DNA from: Bacteroidales bacterium UBA5349 | GTDB lineage: Bacteria > Bacteroidota > Bacteroidia > Bacteroidales > Tenuifilaceae | DNA: 64,000 bases | Assembly: GCA_002410065.1 (NCBI GenBank) | Contig: DHQB01000026.1 | Location: 275,053-339,052, forward strand | Reading direction: 5' to 3' | Part shown: positions 61,401-64,000 of the stretch, piece by piece | Layout of the letters: every line of letters begins with the position of its first letter | How positions within the stretch are numbered: position 1 is the stretch's first letter | The notes under the pieces: generated by a model | Told to the model about the DNA's origin: nothing | Databases searched by the model: none | The model's input: only the letters and a program-made list of their open reading frames with translations | Made by a program: the position numbers and the translations under genes

Positions 61401-61600
61401 AGCGGACGTGTTACCTGTTGCTCTACCTCAATTGCCGATGCTCCTGGGTAAATGGTAATTACGGTAAGTGAGGGTAATTCCATCTCGGGCATCACATCTA
61501 ACGGGAGCCTTGTGAGCGAGACTAAACCAAAAAGCAGAACCGCCAAAAAAAGCATTGCAATGGCTACTGGTCTGTAAACTGATGTGCGGGGCAAATTCAT
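58499..61600 (-). CDS. RND family efflux transporter permease (AcrB-like)
   Basis: A 1033-residue inner-membrane pump of the HAE1/AcrB family, with 12 membrane helices and two large periplasmic loops. The N-terminus (RPVAIAMLFLAVLLFGLVSL, PEMELPSLTVITIYPGASAI) is typical. The helix-4 proton-relay segment MVVDNSIVVLENITQHIDKG contains the Asp pair region, and the repeat GIVVNNGIVLVDYTNLLRKR appears in the second half. The C-terminus is ITMIGGLLASTLITLLVVPT. It works with the adaptor and TolC-like genes immediately upstream. Substrates unknown. Confidence 0.95.
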   Translation of the reverse strand: MNLPRTSVYRPVAIAMLFLAVLLFGLVSLTRLPLDVMPEMELPSLTVITIYPGASAIEVEQQVTRPLEGVLGGTENLKEISSQSKENASFISLQFEWGSDISESASNARDLVELAKNRLPSNAFNPVIYKINSSLLPVLVYGISADDSYNGLEKIINDQIAAPLRKIPGVGTVMVLATPKREIKVDVDPQKLAAYRITISQIEAILNAENITIPGGNIRVGDNDFAIRIPGDIQDASELGELALISFNNRVIRLKDVATITDGFKQLDEHSRTSKGSAVGLMVQRQSGANTLEVVKAVKQKIEEILPTLPADIEIGQIMDSGELITESISNLTQSFWYALIFVVIVVFAFLREWRLSLIVFLTIPFSLVTAFIVIYVVGWTINIFSLMSLIIAMGMVVDNSIVVLENITQHIDKGARPSQAAIFGANEMSSAITASTLTTLMVFVPMIFMGGLVGIMFKQLAIITSVTMIASLITALTLTPMVSSRLLKVKKKGEERKRYLLYRYSEKMFLSIESFYKKTLGWAVYHKTTTLAIVGVVLGVSLWVGKGLGTDYIPEFDAGDIIATIEIDISATSTKSDSISKVVMDIFEREVPEMRPGSLASISGQSENGMLTSVGFREGKNITTVLCHLLRPEERKRSAKQIASDLRNQIAQIPEIENFNIVGGSIISQAVTGNVKPIEFNLSGSNYDILNSFADTLTHKLLQSQLFTDVVNTVDKGKMEVQIKIDRDKATALALNTGMIGLQVRQSIYGVEAGGIKEEGDNFSIKIRYSSDYRNNIEDIKNISITNLLGKQVVLSSVADIELAIGALQIDRFAQERIVKVMAELNAVSLGEGQREAQKILSNLDIPSEIEVTLSGQTKQQGQSFADLYLIFFLGIALVYMVMAGQFESFLDPFIIMFAIPLTFIGVIWAFKLTGITLSVTTFVGVIMLLGIVVNNGIVLVDYTNLLRKRGLKLYDAIQEAGRSRLRPVLMTSLTTMLGMLPMALSKGMGAEVYQPLGITMIGGLLASTLITLLVVPTVYAVMHGKDKRGEE

Positions 61601-61670
61601 TTTCGTACTTTTTCCTGATTGCTAATAATTAAAAGATCTCAAACCTTGAATATTATTCTCGACTTAGGCA

Positions 61671-62702
61671 TCATATTACATCAACCTTACTGCCATTCTG
61701 TACCTTTGCTTTCCCCTCAACAATAACCATTTGGCCCGCTTTAATACCAGTTACAGCCACATTGTTGCCTAGTGTTTGAATTTGATTTATAACAACTCGT
61801 TTCGCCGTATTATCTTCAACAACGTACACAAACTCTTCGCCTGTTCCGGCTAATCGGGTTATGGCACTTAGCGGCACAAAAATTAATTGCTGATTTGGCA
61901 AAACAATTGAAACCCGTGCAAACATCCCAGGTTTTAACTCGCCCAAGTTGTTCTCAAGAATAACTTGAACCTTTGCCGTTCTGGTAAGGGTTGAGAGCAT
62001 TGGCTTTACACTGTGAATTTTGCCCTGATAAGTTTTTTCTGGGTATGCATCAACCAAAATTTCTGCTTGTAAGCCACGTTTTAGTTTTGTTAAATCCTTT
62101 TCATTAACCTCAAATTCTATTCTTATAGGATTTAGCTGCATAAGCCTAACAATGCCCGAGCGCATTGAGTAGCCAGGATCGAGACCTGGGTTAATGAAGT
62201 AAATCTCACCCTCCTCCATCATACGCTCAACAATAGTACCTGAGAATGGAGCATAAACACGAGTGTTTTTTCTTAGCATATTTGTTTTTGCATCAGAAGC
62301 TTCGAGTTTAGCTTTTAGGTGATCGTATTCCATTTGGCTAATACTTTCCTTTTCTTTAAGCCGTTCAACCCTTTCAAAGTCTTTACGAAGTGCTTGGTTT
62401 TCAACTTCGGCCTGTATAAGTAGCTCATCTGATAATTCCACAATAAGGTCGCCCTGTTTAACCTTATCCCCCTCGGAAAACCGAATACGCTCAACCTTAC
62501 CCGGCAATGCTGCACCTAGGTTCGATTCGCGATTTGCAAATACAGTACCGGGGTATGTTAACCTTTGGGCAAAAGGCATCTCGCTAGCCATTGCTGTTTT
62601 TACAACAGGCATTTCAGCCTGAACAAACTCTTCTGAAGGGTTACTCGTTTTACAGCCTAGGAGTGCCAGAACTAGCATTGGGGCTATGTATCTTCCGTTC
62701 AT
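61671..62702 (-). CDS. RND efflux periplasmic adaptor (membrane fusion protein)
   Basis: A 343-residue lipoprotein adaptor with lipobox LALLGC (Cys17). GKVERIRFSEGDKVKQGDLI is the lipoyl half-motif. A short coiled coil follows (EVENQALRKDFERVERLKEK) and RVYAPFSGTIVERMMEEGEI is the second lipoyl half. The beta-barrel part is LRPGMFARV-like (GELKPGMFARVSIVLPNQQL). It bridges the AcrB-like pump to the TolC-like channel; the genes are in the order channel, adaptor, pump on the minus strand. Confidence 0.93.
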   Translation of the reverse strand: MNGRYIAPMLVLALLGCKTSNPSEEFVQAEMPVVKTAMASEMPFAQRLTYPGTVFANRESNLGAALPGKVERIRFSEGDKVKQGDLIVELSDELLIQAEVENQALRKDFERVERLKEKESISQMEYDHLKAKLEASDAKTNMLRKNTRVYAPFSGTIVERMMEEGEIYFINPGLDPGYSMRSGIVRLMQLNPIRIEFEVNEKDLTKLKRGLQAEILVDAYPEKTYQGKIHSVKPMLSTLTRTAKVQVILENNLGELKPGMFARVSIVLPNQQLIFVPLSAITRLAGTGEEFVYVVEDNTAKRVVINQIQTLGNNVAVTGIKAGQMVIVEGKAKVQNGSKVDVI

Positions 62703-62716
62703 ATATCGTTGTATTT

Positions 62717-64000
62717 TTATTTATAATCAGACTTACCCATTACCTTTTTCAAATTAACTACGCTTAGCTGATTTTCCATTTGCCCATCAATTAAGCTGCT
62801 ATACGCATCGAACCACAACGCTTGCGCCTCAAGCACATCGGTGGTTTTCACCATACCTTCGGCAAAAGCATCGGTGGCTATCCTGAGGTTCTCTTCTGCT
62901 ATTTTCAGGTTCTCTTTGGATAAGGCAACCTTTTTTGTTGATTCGTTTGCAGTAAATACTGCTTTCTGAACCTGAAGAAGAATCAGTTCTCTTGCCTCGT
63001 TCAGTTTTAACTCTGCTGCACTTTGTTCATGCCTAGCAGCACGAAGCGTGTGCGCTTTATCGTTCCAATGAAAAATTGGTATGTTCATGGCAACACCAAC
63101 ACTCCAGTCGCCACCAAACGAGTTGTCGAACCCTTTGTATGGATTTGGATTAAGCAGCATATAACTGGCCGTGAGGCCAATGTTTGGTAAATACCTTGAT
63201 TGTGCTATTTTTACTGCCGACTGGGCAATGCCAACGGTCTGCGACAAGGCGTCGAGTTCGGGTCGAAATACTAGGGCCGTATCACCATATGCCATTTCGG
63301 GTAAAATAGTTATGGAATTAGATAAACTATCGGTAAGAATAAGATCAGTATTCAGGGGTAATCCTGTAATCTGGCATAATGCCATGTGCGAAAGAGTTAA
63401 CCCATTCTGAACCTTTTGTAGATTTAACTTTGCCTCATTATGCTTAACCCTTACCCTTAAAATATCGTTTTTTAGAATGATACCTTCCTGATATAGATTA
63501 TCCAAATCGAAGCTAAGTTTCTCGAGTAGTGACATATAACTTTCAACCATCTCAACCTTCTCTTTTAAAGCAACAATACGCCAGTAGTTCTCCTCGGTTG
63601 TATATAGCACTTCATCCTGCTCTTTTGTAAGATTAGCTTTTGCTATCTGATTACCAAATTGGCTAATGCGATAAGCCTCTCGAATTTTCCCTCCAGTATA
63701 AATGGGCTGTGTTAACGATATTCCGCCAACAAAAATATTTTTTGCTCCAAGCTGAAACTGATCACTTGGCAACCAAGCATAGTTTTGAAAAACCGGATTC
63801 CCATCCTTATCGTAAAGCATATCGCCGCTTATGGGGTTGAAAACAAAGGTGTTTACAGGATCGAGATTTGGATTAAACTCCCCAGTTTCGGGATTTATGG
63901 AGCTAAAGGGAACAACAGGAATGAATTTATCCCCATCGAAAAGGCTAAACTGTTTGTTAACCCTGGTGTATGCTGCATTTGCAGCAATATTTGGGAAAAA
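62717..64000 (-). CDS. TolC-like outer membrane efflux protein (5' end beyond window)
   Basis: Partial gene: the frame stays open to the right edge (428 codons visible), reading FFPNIAANAAYTRVNKQFSL at the edge, so the signal peptide and start lie outside. Two OEP repeats of long helices are visible: GGKIREAYRISQFGNQIAKA, KHNEAKLNLQKVQNGLTLSH, then YLPNIGLTASYMLLNPNPYK, DWSVGVAMNIPIFHWNDKAH and QALWFDAYSSLIDGQMENQL. It is the channel of the RND efflux operon, 14 bases before the adaptor gene. Confidence 0.92.
   Translation of the reverse strand, partial: FFPNIAANAAYTRVNKQFSLFDGDKFIPVVPFSSINPETGEFNPNLDPVNTFVFNPISGDMLYDKDGNPVFQNYAWLPSDQFQLGAKNIFVGGISLTQPIYTGGKIREAYRISQFGNQIAKANLTKEQDEVLYTTEENYWRIVALKEKVEMVESYMSLLEKLSFDLDNLYQEGIILKNDILRVRVKHNEAKLNLQKVQNGLTLSHMALCQITGLPLNTDLILTDSLSNSITILPEMAYGDTALVFRPELDALSQTVGIAQSAVKIAQSRYLPNIGLTASYMLLNPNPYKGFDNSFGGDWSVGVAMNIPIFHWNDKAHTLRAARHEQSAAELKLNEARELILLQVQKAVFTANESTKKVALSKENLKIAEENLRIATDAFAEGMVKTTDVLEAQALWFDAYSSLIDGQMENQLSVVNLKKVMGKSDYK

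Overview
The window is chromosomal DNA from a Bacteroidota bacterium, most probably of the Bacteroidales/Marinilabiliales group (the order is an inference). Evidence: a fused lpxC-fabZ gene between lpxA and lpxD, GldH and DUF4837 lipoproteins, an S46 dipeptidyl-peptidase, split pntA genes, Bacteroidota-type TAnnTTTG promoter boxes, and few Shine-Dalgarno sequences.

Layout. 1-10.9 kb is conserved housekeeping: an initiator tRNA, then a plus-strand run of M23 peptidase, dxr, rseP, a lytic transglycosylase and a DUF4837 lipoprotein, converging on lpxA/lpxC-fabZ/lpxD and an HD hydrolase. 11.0-19.4 kb holds four SiaC-like (DUF1987) proteins and one SiaB-like GHKL kinase, interleaved with a flippase, a glycosyltransferase, rnhB and the S46 peptidase. 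19.4-33.2 kb is mostly core: FadL-type porin, exported C1 peptidase, LuxE-like protein, pgk, holB, the overlapping PSP1/gldH/trmB/alkyltransferase-like run, mrp, a NifU-like protein and speA.

33.2-45.6 kb is an accessory island. It is dense in two families of short repeats and carries four RelE/ParE toxin-antitoxin pairs, an AAA ATPase of the DUF4143 type, relics of a tyrosine recombinase and an IS200-like gene, one intact REP-associated tyrosine transposase (RAYT) element, and an internally deleted copy of it. It also holds three orphan cassettes that share a metzincin-like HELGH...NLMDY module followed by different tails. Two of these are directly followed by putative immunity genes. One predicted pair looks periplasmic (a YkuD/DUF5675-like tail with an exported partner), the other cytoplasmic. 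The starts of two cassettes resemble the 5' end of the RAYT gene, and the RAYT element truncates two neighbouring cassettes.

45.6-64 kb returns to core genes: two lipoproteins (CsgG-like and LPP20), a DUF1573 protein, the three-gene transhydrogenase locus, a pseudouridine synthase, a TrmN6-like methyltransferase, a TIGR02757 protein, a LolD-type ATPase, a PPC-domain lipoprotein next to a dead IS30 element, and an RND efflux operon whose TolC-like gene runs off the right edge.

The two most unusual parts are the multi-SiaC/SiaB partner-switch set and the repeat-punctuated array of metzincin-led toxin/immunity cassettes. No CRISPR array, rRNA operon or prophage was seen.
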